Positions 30,004 to 42,703 of a stretch of 64,000 nt of DNA are shown here, one piece after another. The notes under the pieces are model-generated. The model worked only from the letters and a program-made list of their open reading frames with translations. It had not been told where the DNA came from and did not search any database. A program made the position numbers and the translations under genes. The stretch's first letter is position 1, and every line of letters begins with the position of its first letter. This DNA is from Lentilactobacillus kosonis (GTDB lineage Bacteria > Bacillota > Bacilli > Lactobacillales > Lactobacillaceae), in assembly GCF_003864335.1 (NCBI RefSeq), contig NZ_BEXA01000002.1, positions 310,001 through 374,000 of the forward strand. Direction: 5' to 3'.

Positions 30004-31086
30004 TTGATTACAGCAAAAGCCCCAGGAAAACTATATATCGCCGGTGAGTATGCAGTTGTTGAACCTGGCTATCCATCAATCATTGTGGCCCTTGACCAAT
30101 TTGTAACTATTCAAATTGAACGTAGTGAAGGCTTTGGTAAAATTGTTTCTCACCAGTATCAAGACGGTGCCATCCGTTGGCGCAGAAATGGTTCCCAAAT
30201 GGTGGTTGATAACCGTGACAATACATTTAGCTATATCCTTTCGGCAATTTCATTAACTGAAGAATATGCTCAACTATTAGGTAAGCACATGGCAGTTTAT
30301 GACCTATTCGTTAATAGTCAGCTTGATAGCCCTAGTGGCCGAAAATATGGTTTGGGCTCTTCTGCAGCCGTCACAGTTGCTACGATTAAGGCGTTGTGCC
30401 AATTCTATGATTTACCATTAACTAAGACTAAGCTATTCAAACTAGCCGCTATTGCTCACCTTGAAGTGCAAGGTAATGGATCACTTGGTGACATCGCCGC
30501 TAGTGTTTATGGGGGTTGGATTGAATATCGCTCATTTGATCGAGATTGGCTCTTAGCGATGCGTAACACCACTGATTTAGCAGCCATTATCAACCAACCT
30601 TGGCCAGAATTAAAAATTACCGAATTAACTCCACCGACTGATTTAAAATTGATTATCGGTTGGACCGGTACGCCCGCCTCTACTTCTCACCTAGTCGACA
30701 AAGTCACTATCAAAAAAACTAGTAATCAGAAAGCCTATCTAAAATTTTTAGCTGCCAGTAAACAATGTATTGAAGACTTGCTAGTTGGCTTTGCTAATGG
30801 AAAAATTAGTCAAATCGAAACCGGTATCAAAGAAAATCGGCGAATTCTTAATTCTTTAGCTGAATTCACCCAAGTTCAAATTGAAACTCCAATGTTAAAA
30901 CAAATGTGTGATATTGCCGTTAACAATGGGGCGGCTGCCAAGTCTTCCGGGGCCGGTGGTGGTGATTGTGGCATCGTCATTATTAATCGCAATTTAACCA
31001 CCGATAATTTAATCAACGAATGGCGCGAAAATGACATCACCCCGCTACCATTAACCGTTCACGAAATTAATGATCTTAGTTTTTAG
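30004..31086 (+). CDS. mvaK2: Phosphomevalonate kinase
   Basis: GHMP kinase making diphosphomevalonate, third in the mevalonate operon. The 360-residue protein carries AKAPGKLYIAGEYAVVEPGYP at its start, the ATP loop KYGLGSSAAVTVATI, and SSGAGGGDCGI near the C-terminus. I prefer the TTG at 30004 over the in-frame ATG at 29986: an AAAGGA lies about nine bases upstream of the TTG, the ATG has no ribosome binding site, and family members start right at ITAKAPGK. Confidence 0.92.
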   Translation: MITAKAPGKLYIAGEYAVVEPGYPSIIVALDQFVTIQIERSEGFGKIVSHQYQDGAIRWRRNGSQMVVDNRDNTFSYILSAISLTEEYAQLLGKHMAVYDLFVNSQLDSPSGRKYGLGSSAAVTVATIKALCQFYDLPLTKTKLFKLAAIAHLEVQGNGSLGDIAASVYGGWIEYRSFDRDWLLAMRNTTDLAAIINQPWPELKITELTPPTDLKLIIGWTGTPASTSHLVDKVTIKKTSNQKAYLKFLAASKQCIEDLLVGFANGKISQIETGIKENRRILNSLAEFTQVQIETPMLKQMCDIAVNNGAAAKSSGAGGGDCGIVIINRNLTTDNLINEWRENDITPLPLTVHEINDLSF

Positions 31087-31097
31087 GAGGAGATATA

Positions 31098-32138
31098 ATG
31101 GTTTCACAACAATCACATCGTAAAGATGAACATTTATCACTCGCAGAACACTTTCACACTGATGATTCATCTAAATTTTCAGGGGTTAGACTAATTCCAA
31201 CTTCACTTCCCAAGTATGGTGTTGACGACATTGATATCAGTACTCAGCTTGAGAACCTTAATTTTCACGTACCGTTTTACATCAATGCAATTACGGGGGG
31301 GAGTCAGCAATCTCAAAAAATTAATCATCGGTTAGCTAACATTGCTAAACAAACGGGACTAGCAATGGCCGTTGGTTCACAAAGCATTGCCATCAATGAT
31401 CCTAAACAACGCGCATCATTTACCACCGTTAGAGAAGTTAACCCCGATGGTTTAGTAATTGCCAATATTGGTGCTAATCACGATGCTACCGATGCCCAAC
31501 AGGCTGTTGAAATGCTGCAAGCTGATATGCTGCAGGTCCACATTAATTCCGCTCAAGAATTGATTATGCCGGAAGGTGATCGAACCTTTAATTTCATTGC
31601 TAATTTAAAAGCCATTCTTGCCCAAGCTACCGTACCGGTTATTGTTAAAGAAGTCGGTTTTGGGATGAGCCAACAAACCATCACTGAGTTAGCCAACCTG
31701 GGCGTTAAAATCATTGATGTTAGCGGCTCCGGCGGTACTAATTTTGCCAGCATCGAAAACTTCCGTCGCGCAAACAAAGAAATGGCCTACATGCAATCAT
31801 GGGGGCTTTCAACGGTGGAATCATTGCTCGAAGCCGATCCCATCAATCTCGATGTTAACGTCATTGCTTCTGGCGGTGTTAAAACGCCATTAGACATTGC
31901 TAAGTGCTTTGCCCTTGGCGCCGATTTGGTTGGTATGTCTGGAGAAGTGCTTCACCTACTATTAAGTAATGAAGATGATGAAGCGATAATTAATCAAATT
32001 AACGATTGGATTTATGGTCTAAAGACCATCATGGTTTTAACAAATTCTAAAAACATTGCAAATCTTAAACAGACCGATAAAATTTTCAGTTCTGAATTAT
32101 TGAATTTCAAACAGCAACGCAACAGTGGTCTTTATTAA
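31098..32138 (+). CDS. fni: Type 2 isopentenyl-diphosphate isomerase
   Basis: FMN-dependent isomerase converting IPP to DMAPP, last gene of the mevalonate operon. The 346-residue TIM-barrel protein has ITGGSQQSQKINHRLA near residues 64-79, the VGSQ motif, the FMN phosphate site VSGSGGTNF, and ASGGVKTPLDIAKC near 253. A strong AGGAGG site is upstream, and a perfect terminator hairpin follows 13 bases after the stop. Confidence 0.95.
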   Translation: MVSQQSHRKDEHLSLAEHFHTDDSSKFSGVRLIPTSLPKYGVDDIDISTQLENLNFHVPFYINAITGGSQQSQKINHRLANIAKQTGLAMAVGSQSIAINDPKQRASFTTVREVNPDGLVIANIGANHDATDAQQAVEMLQADMLQVHINSAQELIMPEGDRTFNFIANLKAILAQATVPVIVKEVGFGMSQQTITELANLGVKIIDVSGSGGTNFASIENFRRANKEMAYMQSWGLSTVESLLEADPINLDVNVIASGGVKTPLDIAKCFALGADLVGMSGEVLHLLLSNEDDEAIINQINDWIYGLKTIMVLTNSKNIANLKQTDKIFSSELLNFKQQRNSGLY

Positions 32139-32150
32139 TTTAATTCAACC

Positions 32151-32184
32151 AAAAAGCGTAACGACGAATTGTCGTTACGCTTTT
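32151..32184. terminator. Bidirectional terminator between fni and the RNA methyltransferase
   Basis: A perfect 14-bp stem (AAAAGCGTAACGAC/GTCGTTACGCTTTT) with a small loop lies between convergent genes, bounded by A and T runs. Confidence 0.9.
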
Positions 32185-32193
32185 AATTTACTA

Positions 32194-33557
32194 TTACACT
32201 TGAAATCTCAATCCTTTAGGAAAAAAGTTCTTCACTGTCGAGCCAACGAGTTTTCCAAATCCAACTGGCAAGTCGTCACAAACCAACTGATACCAACCCT
32301 TTTCATGTTGTTCATCAGTTGTAAAACATCTCCGTGAACATATGCTGCCCATTGATCATGACTAATCGTTAATTGATGGTGATTTTCGGCGGCCGTCAAG
32401 GCTAACCCAAGCGCAAAACTAGGCTCAAACCGTCCCTTTTTGAACTCACCGAGAGGCATACCAACTCTCACAACTTTCACTTTACTTAGGTCAGGTAACT
32501 TATCGTTGCTAGCAAACAATAAGTTTTTATAAACAACTAAGTCATCAAACTTAACGTCAATTTCATTATCATTTAAAAATTGCTTGTAAAGCATCAGTTC
32601 ATCCTTATTAGGACGAGTTAAATGCTTATTCTTCCAAAATGGTTTTAGTTTATTATTAATTTCACTTTTACCCTTAACGAGTTTGGCAATAAAATGTCCT
32701 TCTCCGTTAAAATGATATGGAAATAACCGTACACAGTCCTTAAGACCATCATCGCCATTTCCCCATTCTGGTCGGCCATCGTCCATTCCAGGATATTTTT
32801 TTATCGGCTCGATTGAAAAATCGAAATTTTCTATTAACCAAGAAATAATCTCTTCGTCTTCTTCCGGGGCAAAAGTACACGTCGAGTAAATCAACTGCCC
32901 ACCAGGTTTGATTACCTTAACTGCTTCAGTTAAAATCTCACGTTGTCGATCAGCACATTGCTTCGGATAATCAAGACTCCAATAATCCATAGCAGCCGGA
33001 TCCTTTCTGAACATGCCCTCACCTGAACATGGAGCATCAACCAAGACCTTATCAAAATATTCCGGAAAGGTTTGAGCAATTTTTTCTGGGGTAGTATTCG
33101 TAATTACTGCATTTCTCAAAGAGAATCTTTCAACGTTTTCGGCTAAAATACTAGCTCGCTTACCGTTTATCTCATTGGCAACTAATACCCCTTGATTTTG
33201 CATAAAGCTGCCTAAATGGGTCGTTTTGCCCCCTGGAGCGGCACATAAATCAAGGACTCGCTCTCCAGGATTAGGATGGGCCACCTCACCAACATACATC
33301 GCACTTGGTTCTTGACTGTATACTAGACCTCCCTGATGAGCCACCGACTTGCCATCGACCTTGCCAAAGTAACCAAATTCGCAGTGTTCAGCGACGGAAC
33401 GCATGTCGACAATGGCTGAGTAATCATGATTATCTTTTAATGGATTAACTCGAAAACCGTGGCGGGGTTCTAAGTCAAATCCATCAAAGAATTGCTGGGC
33501 CTCGACGGGTCCTAATAATTCTGTGTATTTTTGTTTAAAATCTACTGGTAATTCCAA
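32194..33557 (-). CDS. RsmB/NOP family rRNA cytosine-C5 methyltransferase (one frameshift)
   Basis: A SAM-dependent m5C RNA methyltransferase, RsmF/YebU-like. The SAM loop DLCAAPGGKTTHL is near residues 103-115, the motif IV cysteine is in VDAPCSGEGMFRKDP, and the motif VI cysteine is in YSTCTFAPEEDE. A C-terminal PUA-like/RsmF domain follows. One A is missing in the run at 32300-32303; with it, the C-terminus reads MKKGWYQLVCDDLPVGFG to a stop at 32196-32194 (454 residues). It is a single gene, convergent to fni. Confidence 0.88.
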
Positions 33558-33658
33558 TGTCTTTGACTCCTTAAAAAATTTAAATATTATTCAGACTAAT
33601 TGACCCTATCCATGATTTACGTTAGTATTAACGCCATATGGACTAAGGAGTGATACTT

Positions 33659-34476
33659 ATCGCAAAAAACTAATCGCACTTGACTTAGACGGGACGACAT
33701 TAAACGACAAGCCGGAAATCTCACAAATGACCAAACAAGCTATCAAGGCCGCTCAAGATGAAGGCTATATTGTTAGCATTGTCACTGGTCGGCCAAATCG
33801 GATTTCTGAAAATTTTTATGATGACTTATCATTAAAAACCCCAATGATTAACTTTAACGGTAACTTGGGTATTTTACCACATAATCGTTGGGAACTGGAG
33901 TATCAGTATACCATCGAAAAAGATATTGTCATGGACCTATTAGAACACAGCCAACAATTAGGAATTAATCTCCTAGCTGTTGAGGGCCGCAACATGTTCC
34001 TTGCTAACCATGGAGCTAAAAGTAATCTCGGATTCTTTCCTAGTGTAATTAAGTCTGACGAAATTCTTAATCAGCATACACTAACTGATAATCCCATTAG
34101 CATCACGGTTGAATTGCAGTCTGATGCTAAACAAACTTTTATTGATTATACTGAAGCCAAATTTGGAGACTCAGTAGACGTGGCTCCATGGGGGGGACCA
34201 CATCCAATCGTTGAGGTAACCACTAAAGGAATCCAAAAAGCAACTGGGTTAAAGATATTGGCTGATTATTATGGAGTTAGCCAAAAAGACATCTTTGCTT
34301 TTGGGGACGAAGCTAATGACCAATCAATGATTAGTTATGCTGGTCATGGAATTGCAATGAAAAACGCCATTCCAAGCATTAAAGAATTAGCCACTGACAT
34401 TACCGACTTCACCAATGATCAAGACGGGGTCGCGAAATATCTTCGTGATCACATGGGTATTGCCGTTGGACTTTAA
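33659..34476 (+). CDS. Cof-type HAD hydrolase (start unresolved, probable frameshift)
   Basis: A sugar-phosphate or FMN phosphatase-like HAD protein. Motif I LDLDGTTLND, motif II VTGRP, and motif IV GDEANDQSM are all present. The uninterrupted frame includes motif I but has no ATG, GTG or TTG upstream of it; the first ATG (33727) falls after motif I. Adding one A to the run at 33664-33669 brings the region after AAGGAG (33645-33650) into frame, giving about 272 residues, but the codon at the right spacing is ATC (33659). Either a non-standard start or a further base error is needed. Confidence 0.8.
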
Positions 34477-34490
34477 TTAAATAATGATAT

Positions 34491-34527
34491 AAAAGCCAGG
34501 ATAAATTTTACTTTATCCTGCTTTTAT
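34491..34527. terminator. Bidirectional terminator between HAD gene and glpK
   Basis: AAAGC-AGGATAAA pairs with TTTATCCT-GCTTT with a single bulged base, between convergent genes. Confidence 0.8.
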
Positions 34528-34531
34528 TTGC

Positions 34532-36039
<1,508 letters not shown>

Positions 36040-36125
36040 TTATCTCCGTTTCAGTCTTTTATTTACTCGAGTTATATCACAATTAATTATACAATATCGG
36101 GAACGGTTACACCATTTAATCAAAT

Positions 36126-36148
36126 AAAAAAAGACCCGTCACCGGATC
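36126..36148 (-). terminator. Terminator after tautomerase gene
   Basis: GATCCG and CGGGTC form a six-pair stem (one G-U) with a four-base loop, followed by seven Ts on the minus strand, seven bases past the stop codon. Confidence 0.75.
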
Positions 36149-36154
36149 TAATTC

Positions 36155-36343
36155 TTACTTTTCATCACTTTTAAGTACACCACCAACGCTATAACGGTTA
36201 GGTTGCATCTCATTTAAAATAATATGCACGTGTTCTGCGGGGGCTCCGGTATTTTTAACTACCGCACTAGTAACATCTTCAATAAGTCCCTTAAGTTGAT
36301 CTTGGCTCCGACCAGCAATTAAATCAATATTTACGATTGGCAT
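36155..36343 (-). CDS. 4-oxalocrotonate tautomerase family protein
   Basis: A 62-residue tautomerase. The catalytic N-terminal proline follows Met1 (MPIVNIDLIAGRS), and the Arg-rich loop AGRSQDQ and the GGVL tail match the XylH/DmpI type. In Firmicutes the natural substrate is unknown, so no pathway is assigned. It has its own terminator and is divergent from the dipeptidase gene. Confidence 0.88.
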   Translation of the reverse strand: MPIVNIDLIAGRSQDQLKGLIEDVTSAVVKNTGAPAEHVHIILNEMQPNRYSVGGVLKSDEK

Positions 36344-36479
36344 AATTTTGGTTCCTCCATTTGTGAATTTAAAAAAATTATACTGTAATTATAGTGACTT
36401 AACAACCATGTGTGCTAAAAGTAGTCCTTTCCGAATGAATTGATGTTACAATACTCTTATTAAAAAATTGGAGGTTAAC

Positions 36480-37909
36480 ATGAAACCAATTAGAAACTAC
36501 TCAGCATGTACCAGTATGATTGTTGGTAAGAACGCTAGCATGGACGGTTCGATTATGATTGCTAGAAATGAAGATAGTAAAACCTCATGGCCCAAGAACT
36601 ATGTGGTTCATCCAGAACAAACCTTTACTACTGCACCACTTTTTAAATCAACTGATAATGGCTTTGAGTTGCCGCTTGAAAGCCATCAGGCTAAATATAC
36701 GGCTACTCCAGAATGGACAACTAAGTATGGATTATTTGAAGAAAATGGTTTTAATCAGTATGGTGTAGCAATGAGTGCTACTGAGAGTACTTACACAAAC
36801 GACCGAGTCCTTTCCGTTGATCCACTAGTCAAAGATGGAATCGGCGAAGAAGCAATGATTACAGTAACCCTTCCTTACGTTAAAACCGCCCGTGAAGGAA
36901 TTCAACGCCTTGGCGGCATCATCGAACGCTTTGGAACTGACGAATCAAATGGCATTTTGTTTGCTGATAATGATGAAGCTTGGTATATGGAAACTGGTGG
37001 TGGCCATAACTGGGTCGCTATGAGAATTCCTGATGACTCCTATGTGGTTGTTGCTAACCAAATGGCCATTCAGGATATCGATTTTAATGATCCGGAAAAC
37101 TTTATGTGGTCCGACAACCTGCAAACATTCGTTGCGGATAACCACCTTAATCCAGATCCATTAAATAACACATTCAATTTCAGAAATATCTTTGGAACTG
37201 CTGATTTATCTGATACTTACTACAACACACCACGAGTTTGGTATGGTGTTAAAATGTTCTCTTCAGACGAACAACATAAACCAACCGATTTGATATTCCA
37301 TTCTTGCATAAGGCCGACCGAAGATTAAGTGTTTATGACGTGCAAGACTTCTTAAGCTCTCATTACCAAGGAACTGAATTCGACCCAATTGGTGAAGGTA
37401 ATGAGGAAAGTAAACATCGCTTCCGACCAGTGAGTGTAGCCAAGACTCAAGAAGCTCATATCTTACAAATTAGACCCGAAATGCCACGCGAGGCTAACAT
37501 TCAATGGCTCTCAATGGGGGTTGGCGCCCAAAGCGTTTTCGTACCATTCTATGCCGGTGCCGATGATACGCCCGCTGCTTACCAGAATACCCCAGGAGAA
37601 TTTAATCCAAGTAAAGCCTACTGGGTTTACAAACAAGCTGGGGTCTTAGTTGATCCGCATTATCTTGAATTAGGCGGCTTTTTAAGTGCAACCCAACAAA
37701 ATCTCCGCATTAAATTTAGTCAAAATATTATAGCTGCAGACAAAACCATCAAGACCCTAGTTGGTAAAGAATTAACGGCTTTTATCACTAAGGTCAATGC
37801 CGATAATGCTCAAGCTGGAATCGACGAATATAATAAATTGATTAGTAAGCTAATTACCAATTCAACTAACTTTTCACCAATTAACTACAAACAAGATTTG
37901 AATTTATAA
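36480..37909 (+). CDS. pepD: C69 family dipeptidase, PepD-like (one frameshift)
   Basis: Cytoplasmic N-terminal-nucleophile dipeptidase of the kind used by lactobacilli for peptide breakdown. The nucleophile cysteine is at residue 9 (NYSACTSMIVGKNASMDGS). The start is ATG 36480, with GGAGG at 36470-36474; an upstream ATG overlaps that site. One T is missing near 37304-37305; with it, FHSLHKADRRLSVYDVQDF is continuous and the protein is 476 residues, typical of the family. Confidence 0.9.
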
Positions 37910-37917
37910 CAATACAC

Positions 37918-37954
37918 AAAAAGCGCGGAAGATTTGAAATCTTCCGCGCTTTTT
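37918..37954. terminator. Bidirectional terminator between pepD and topA
   Basis: A perfect 16-bp stem AAAAAGCGCGGAAGAT/ATCTTCCGCGCTTTTT with a loop of TTGA, between convergent genes. Confidence 0.9.
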
Positions 37955-37967
37955 ATAGTTACTTAAA

Positions 37968-40075
37968 TTATTTCTGAGCTGCTTCCTCATAATCGCCGTT
38001 AGGACAAATTACTTGAACGCCACCCTTAACCTTCTTTTCAACTAAGAAATGTCCATCTTTTGGACAATCTCGGCCGATTGGTTTATCCCACGATACAAAA
38101 TCACAATCGGGGAAGCGTGAACAACCGTAAAAAATTCGGTTCTTCTTTGATTTACGTTCAATAACCTGACCTTGATGACACTTAGGACAAATTACTCCGA
38201 TTTCCTTCACAATTGGCTTGGTGTTACGACAATCGGGGAAGCGTGAACAAGCATAGAACTTACCATAACGCCCCATTTAATCACCATTGGCGCACCACAG
38301 ATATCACAGTCAAAGCCTGCAGGTTCATCCTTAATTTGAATCTTTTCCATTTTCTCAGTCGCCGAATCTACTTCTTCAGAAAATGGCTTATAAAAGGAAT
38401 CAACGACCTTAACCCAATCTTCAATACCATCTTCGACTTTATCTAAATCGCCTTCAAGATTAGCCGTAAAGTCCACGTTAACAACATCGGGGAAATACTT
38501 TACGATAATGTCGTTAACAATTTCACCCAGTTCAGTTGGCTCAAATCGTCGACCAACTAACTTAACGTAGTAACGCTTTTGAATAGTTTCAAGAGTTGGT
38601 GAATAAGTAGATGGTCGACCAACACCGTTTTCTTCAAGCGTTTTAATCAACGTCGCTTCACTGTATCTTGCAGGTGGCTGAGTGAAGTGCTGATCAGGAT
38701 TAGTATTAGCTAGCTTAACCTCGTCACCCTCATCAAGATCTGGCAAAATATTATCTTTTTCCTTACCGTCACCATACACCTTTAGAAAACCATCAAACTT
38801 CATTTTTGAACCATTAGCTTTAAAAATAACATCATTCTGCTCAATTGTTACAGCCATTGTATCCATAACTGCAGGCGTCATTTGGCTAGCCATAAACCGT
38901 GACCAGATTAACTGATATAACTTAAATTGATCATTGTTTAGATACTCTTTTAAACTTTGAGGGGTTCTAAACACTGAAGTTGGTCTAATAGCTTCATGGG
39001 CATCCTGGGCCCCTTCAGGCATCTTTCCCTTAATAGGCTTAGTAGCCGCATATTCTTCACCATATTTTTCATGAATGAAAGTTGATGCTTCATGTTTAGC
39101 AATAACTGAAATTCTCGTAGAATCCGTCCGCATATAAGTAATTAAACCTTGGCTACCTTCCTTACCAATGTTAATTCCTTCATATAGCTGTTGGGCCGCC
39201 ATCATTGTGCGCCGAGTTCTAAAATTCAATTTTCGGTTAGCTTCTTGTTGAAGCGTACTAGTAGTGAAAGGTGCTTGAGGTTGACGCTTTCGTTCTTTAC
39301 GAGTAACTTTGGTAATTTCAAACGGAGCATCCTTATCAATTTGGCCAAGAATTTTCTCAACAGCCTTATTATTAGGTAGCTCTTTCTTTTTACCCTTAAC
39401 GCCATAAAAACTAGCCGCAAATTGAGACCGACCCTTTTTAAACTTTGAATCAATTGTCCAATACTCTTGTGGTTCGAAATTTTCAATTTCACGTTCTCGT
39501 TGGATAATCAGCCAGAGTGCAATTGATTGAACTCGACCAGCACTAAGCCCTTTTTTTACTTTTTGCCATAGCAGCGGTGAAATTGAATATCCCACCAATC
39601 GGTCAAGAATTCGACGAGCTTGTTGAGCATCTACTAAGTTCATATCAATTCCCCGAGGGTTCTTGAATGATTCTTTAACCGCATCTTTGGTAATTTCGTT
39701 AAATACTACTCGATTCTTATCATCAGGGTCTAAATCCAGAACATGTGATAAATGCCAAGCAATTGATTCCCCTTCACGGTCTGGATCGGCCGCGAGGTAA
39801 ACCTTCTTAGCTTTTTTAGCGGCAGATTTTAATTCCTTAATAGTATCGCCTTTGCCACGAATAGAGATGTAGTGAGGATCGTAGTCATTCTCGATATCGA
39901 CCCCCATCTTACTTTTAGGTAAATCTCGAACGTGGCCTTTACTAGCGATAACTTTGTATGAACGACCTAGATACTTTTCAATTGTTTTCGCCTTTGCGGG
40001 TGACTCAACAATTACCAAGTTTTTCTGAGGAGCTTTTCGTTTGGTCTTAGACTTAGATTTTGTCTTTGTTGCCAT
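37968..40075 (-). CDS. topA: DNA topoisomerase I (one frameshift)
   Basis: Type IA topoisomerase relaxing negative supercoils. The Toprim domain is [17 protein letters not shown] and [16 protein letters not shown]; the active-site tyrosine is in [13 protein letters not shown] near residue 310. Three C-terminal zinc ribbons (C-x2-C pairs from [10 protein letters not shown]) follow. One A is missing at 38276-38278; with it, [19 protein letters not shown] is continuous and the protein is 702 residues. The start is ATG 40075, with AAGGGAG upstream, and a Lys/Thr-rich tail follows. It is downstream of dprA, as usual. Confidence 0.94.
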
Positions 40076-40172
40076 AGTTTCTCCCTTCAAATATTTGTTA
40101 TTGATTTTTAGTTTATTAACTTTTTTTATTATTCACAAATCTTCAATATCATATTGCACTTGGATATTCGTG

Positions 40173-41036
40173 TCAATATAATAACTCTTCTATAATATGA
40201 TTCGATTGCAGAACGGGCTTTGCTCCAGCCAATATTAATTCGTTTGTACCAACGGATAACGGCGAATTGATTGGTCCTGGAATCGCAAAAACCTCGCGAT
40301 TATTTTGTAAGGCCAAATTAGCCGTAATCAAGCTGCCGGAATGGTTCTTTGCTTCACTAACCAGAACTCCTTGACAAAGCCCTGCAATTATTCGATTTCG
40401 TTCTGGAAAGTGATGCCTTCGAGGGCCAACATTGCTCAAATATTCACTTAACAATAAATGATTTGACCCAATATAATCTTGCATGGATCGATTTTCACTT
40501 GGATAATATTGAGCCAACCCTGTGCCAATCACCGCGATGGTATTACCACCATTAGCCACGGTTAGTCGATGGGTAATCGTATCGACGCCTTTAGCTAAGC
40601 CTGATACTAAAGTTAGTTTCTGGCAAACCAACTCCGGAATTATCTGTTTTAACACTGTTCGTGAATAATCAGTCGGCACACGACTTCCCACTACACCTAG
40701 CATCTTTGTCTGCAATAATTGTAAATTTCCTCGATAAAATAAGCCAATCGGCGGCAAGTAAGCCTCTCTAAGTGGTTCTGGATAACAAGGATCATTAATA
40801 GCCAACCAATGGTCGGTTAATTCTGGTATGAATTGGTTTTGCAGTTTTGTAAAGGATGGAATAAATTGTGCTGTCATTTTGGGCGTTAGCTTAAGCAAGT
40901 TTGCAATTTCTTGTCCATCCAAACCATCAAGTTCCGATTCGCTGAACCGTTCAACCAACTGGTAAAGAAGTACTTCATTTTTTAAGCTAATCCCCGTACT
41001 TCCCTTAATCAAAAATAAAAAATCATTTAATCGCAT
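40173..41036 (-). CDS. dprA: DNA processing protein DprA
   Basis: Loads RecA on single-stranded DNA taken up in transformation. The 287-residue protein has an N-terminal helical domain and the Rossmann-like core GVVGSRVPTDYSR, VSGLAKGVDTITHR, and GSLITANLALQNNREVFAIPGP. It lies between rnhB and topA, the conserved order rnhB-dprA-topA. Presence of dprA alone does not prove competence. Confidence 0.93.
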   Translation of the reverse strand: MRLNDFLFLIKGSTGISLKNEVLLYQLVERFSESELDGLDGQEIANLLKLTPKMTAQFIPSFTKLQNQFIPELTDHWLAINDPCYPEPLREAYLPPIGLFYRGNLQLLQTKMLGVVGSRVPTDYSRTVLKQIIPELVCQKLTLVSGLAKGVDTITHRLTVANGGNTIAVIGTGLAQYYPSENRSMQDYIGSNHLLLSEYLSNVGPRRHHFPERNRIIAGLCQGVLVSEAKNHSGSLITANLALQNNREVFAIPGPINSPLSVGTNELILAGAKPVLQSNHIIEELLY

Positions 41037-41072
41037 GTTATCACCTTTTTAGATAATAAATACGCAAATGAT

Positions 41073-41837
41073 TTAAATCATCTCTGAAACCGGCGAAAAG
41101 CTATGGCGATGAATGGGGCTTGGTCCATATTTCTTAAGTGCCGCAAGATGCGGCTTGGTCCCATAACCAGCATTATGTTCAAAATCATATTCTGGGTAAT
41201 CACGCGCATAAGCCGACATCAATTCATCTCGATAAACTTTAGCAATAATACTTGCTGCAGACACACTGATACTCTGAGCATCCGCTTTAACCATATCTAA
41301 TTGTGGAATCTCAACCGGGACATTCATGGCATCAACAATTAATTGATCAGGCTTAAGAGTTAAATTTAACACTGCTGCCCTCATAGCTAATCTAGCCGCC
41401 TCATAAATGTTAATCTCATCAATCTTATGACTATCAATCACACCGAAGCCAAATGCAACGGCTTGTTCTCTGATTAGTGGTGCTAAAATTTCTCGTTTTT
41501 TGGAGCTCAATTGTTTTGAATCATTAACTTCAATTAAGCTAAAATCCTTAGGTAAAATAACTGCCGCGGCAACTACCGGTCCGGCCAATGGTCCTCGGCC
41601 AACCTCATCAACACCAGCAACAAGCTCGCTACCTTGTTGCCACAATTGTTGCTCAAACTTAAACCGATGTTGAAATTCTGCCACCTGTTGCTCATACTTT
41701 CTAATTCGTCGTTGTGCCCGGCTTACTAACTGAATGACCCCTTTACGGTTGTCATCTGCTAATTTCTTAAATAATGGATCATTAACTTTAGTCACATTAG
41801 CCAGTTGGTCGGCGATTTCTTTAATCGTTTGCGTCAT
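41073..41837 (-). CDS. rnhB: Ribonuclease HII
   Basis: Removes ribonucleotides from DNA. The 254-residue protein has the catalytic metal site [17 protein letters not shown], the [18 protein letters not shown] segment with the DSK motif, and [13 protein letters not shown] near residue 208. The N-terminal 70 residues form the helical extension found in Firmicutes. Its start overlaps the restored end of rbgA by 17 bases. Confidence 0.94.
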   Translation of the reverse strand: MTQTIKEIADQLANVTKVNDPLFKKLADDNRKGVIQLVSRAQRRIRKYEQQVAEFQHRFKFEQQLWQQGSELVAGVDEVGRGPLAGPVVAAAVILPKDFSLIEVNDSKQLSSKKREILAPLIREQAVAFGFGVIDSHKIDEINIYEAARLAMRAAVLNLTLKPDQLIVDAMNVPVEIPQLDMVKADAQSISVSAASIIAKVYRDELMSAYARDYPEYDFEHNAGYGTKPHLAALKKYGPSPIHRHSFSPVSEMI

Positions 41838-42691
41838 CTTTAGCCTCTAAATCAGCCAGCGTATCTAACGTAAACCCACCTAGCTTCCCAGCACGAGCAT
41901 CTAGAATAATACGATCACTAGCTCTTAAATAATCATCACGCATTCCAACATTCTGGGTAATTTTTAATAATAAGTCAACATCTGATAACTCAAATCAGCC
42001 TCCGTCAACCGATATCTGGTCATCAAACCTGCTGGCATTGTTTCCCTAAATTTTCCAAGAGCATATAGCGCAATATCATCAGATGAATAAGCGTTCTCTT
42101 TGATTGCTCCCGTCAAAGCCAACTTATTAGCGATTTCTTGGCTTTGAAATTTAGGCCACAAAATCCCTGGAGTATCCAGTAACTCTAATTTATCACTGGA
42201 TTTAAGCCATTGTTGTCCCTTAGTAACTCCGGGACGGTTACCGACTTGTGCAGCTCTTCGATTAACCAAACGATTAAGAACCGTTGATTTACCCACGTTA
42301 GGAACCCCTACACTGATTGCGCGAATTGGTCGACTCTTCATTCCTTTAGCCTCTTCACGAGCCAATTTATCCTTTAAAATCGGATTAATTTTATCAAGCA
42401 CGGCATTAGGACCAAATTTCGTCTTAGCATCAACAGCCATTGCTGGTTGATTAATCGATGCAAATAGTTTAGCCATTCCTTAACAGTTACTTCATCAGCT
42501 AAATCGCGTTTAGTCATGATATATAAATGTGGCTTATCACCACTAATCCGTTTGACTTCTGGATTCATTGAAGTTAGCGGAATTCTCGCATCTAAAATTT
42601 CAAATACCACATCAACCAAGGAAATATTCTCTTCAAACTGTCTGATGGCTTTGGCCATGTGGCCTGGAAACCATTGTATGTTAACACCCAT
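41821..42691 (-). CDS. rbgA: Ribosome biogenesis GTPase RbgA (two frameshifts)
   Basis: Circularly permuted GTPase (YlqF) needed for late 50S assembly. The permuted order is visible: G4 MTKRDLAD near residue 58, then G1 GVPNVGKST near 127 and G3 DTPGILWP near 172, after the N-terminal [10 protein letters not shown]. Missing bases at 42473-42474 (G) and 41992-41994 (T) split it into three frames. Repaired, WAKLFASIN and [21 protein letters not shown] are continuous and the protein has 290 residues. It is normally essential, so true inactivation is unlikely. Confidence 0.92.
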
Positions 42692-42703
42692 TGTTAACCT
42701 CCA

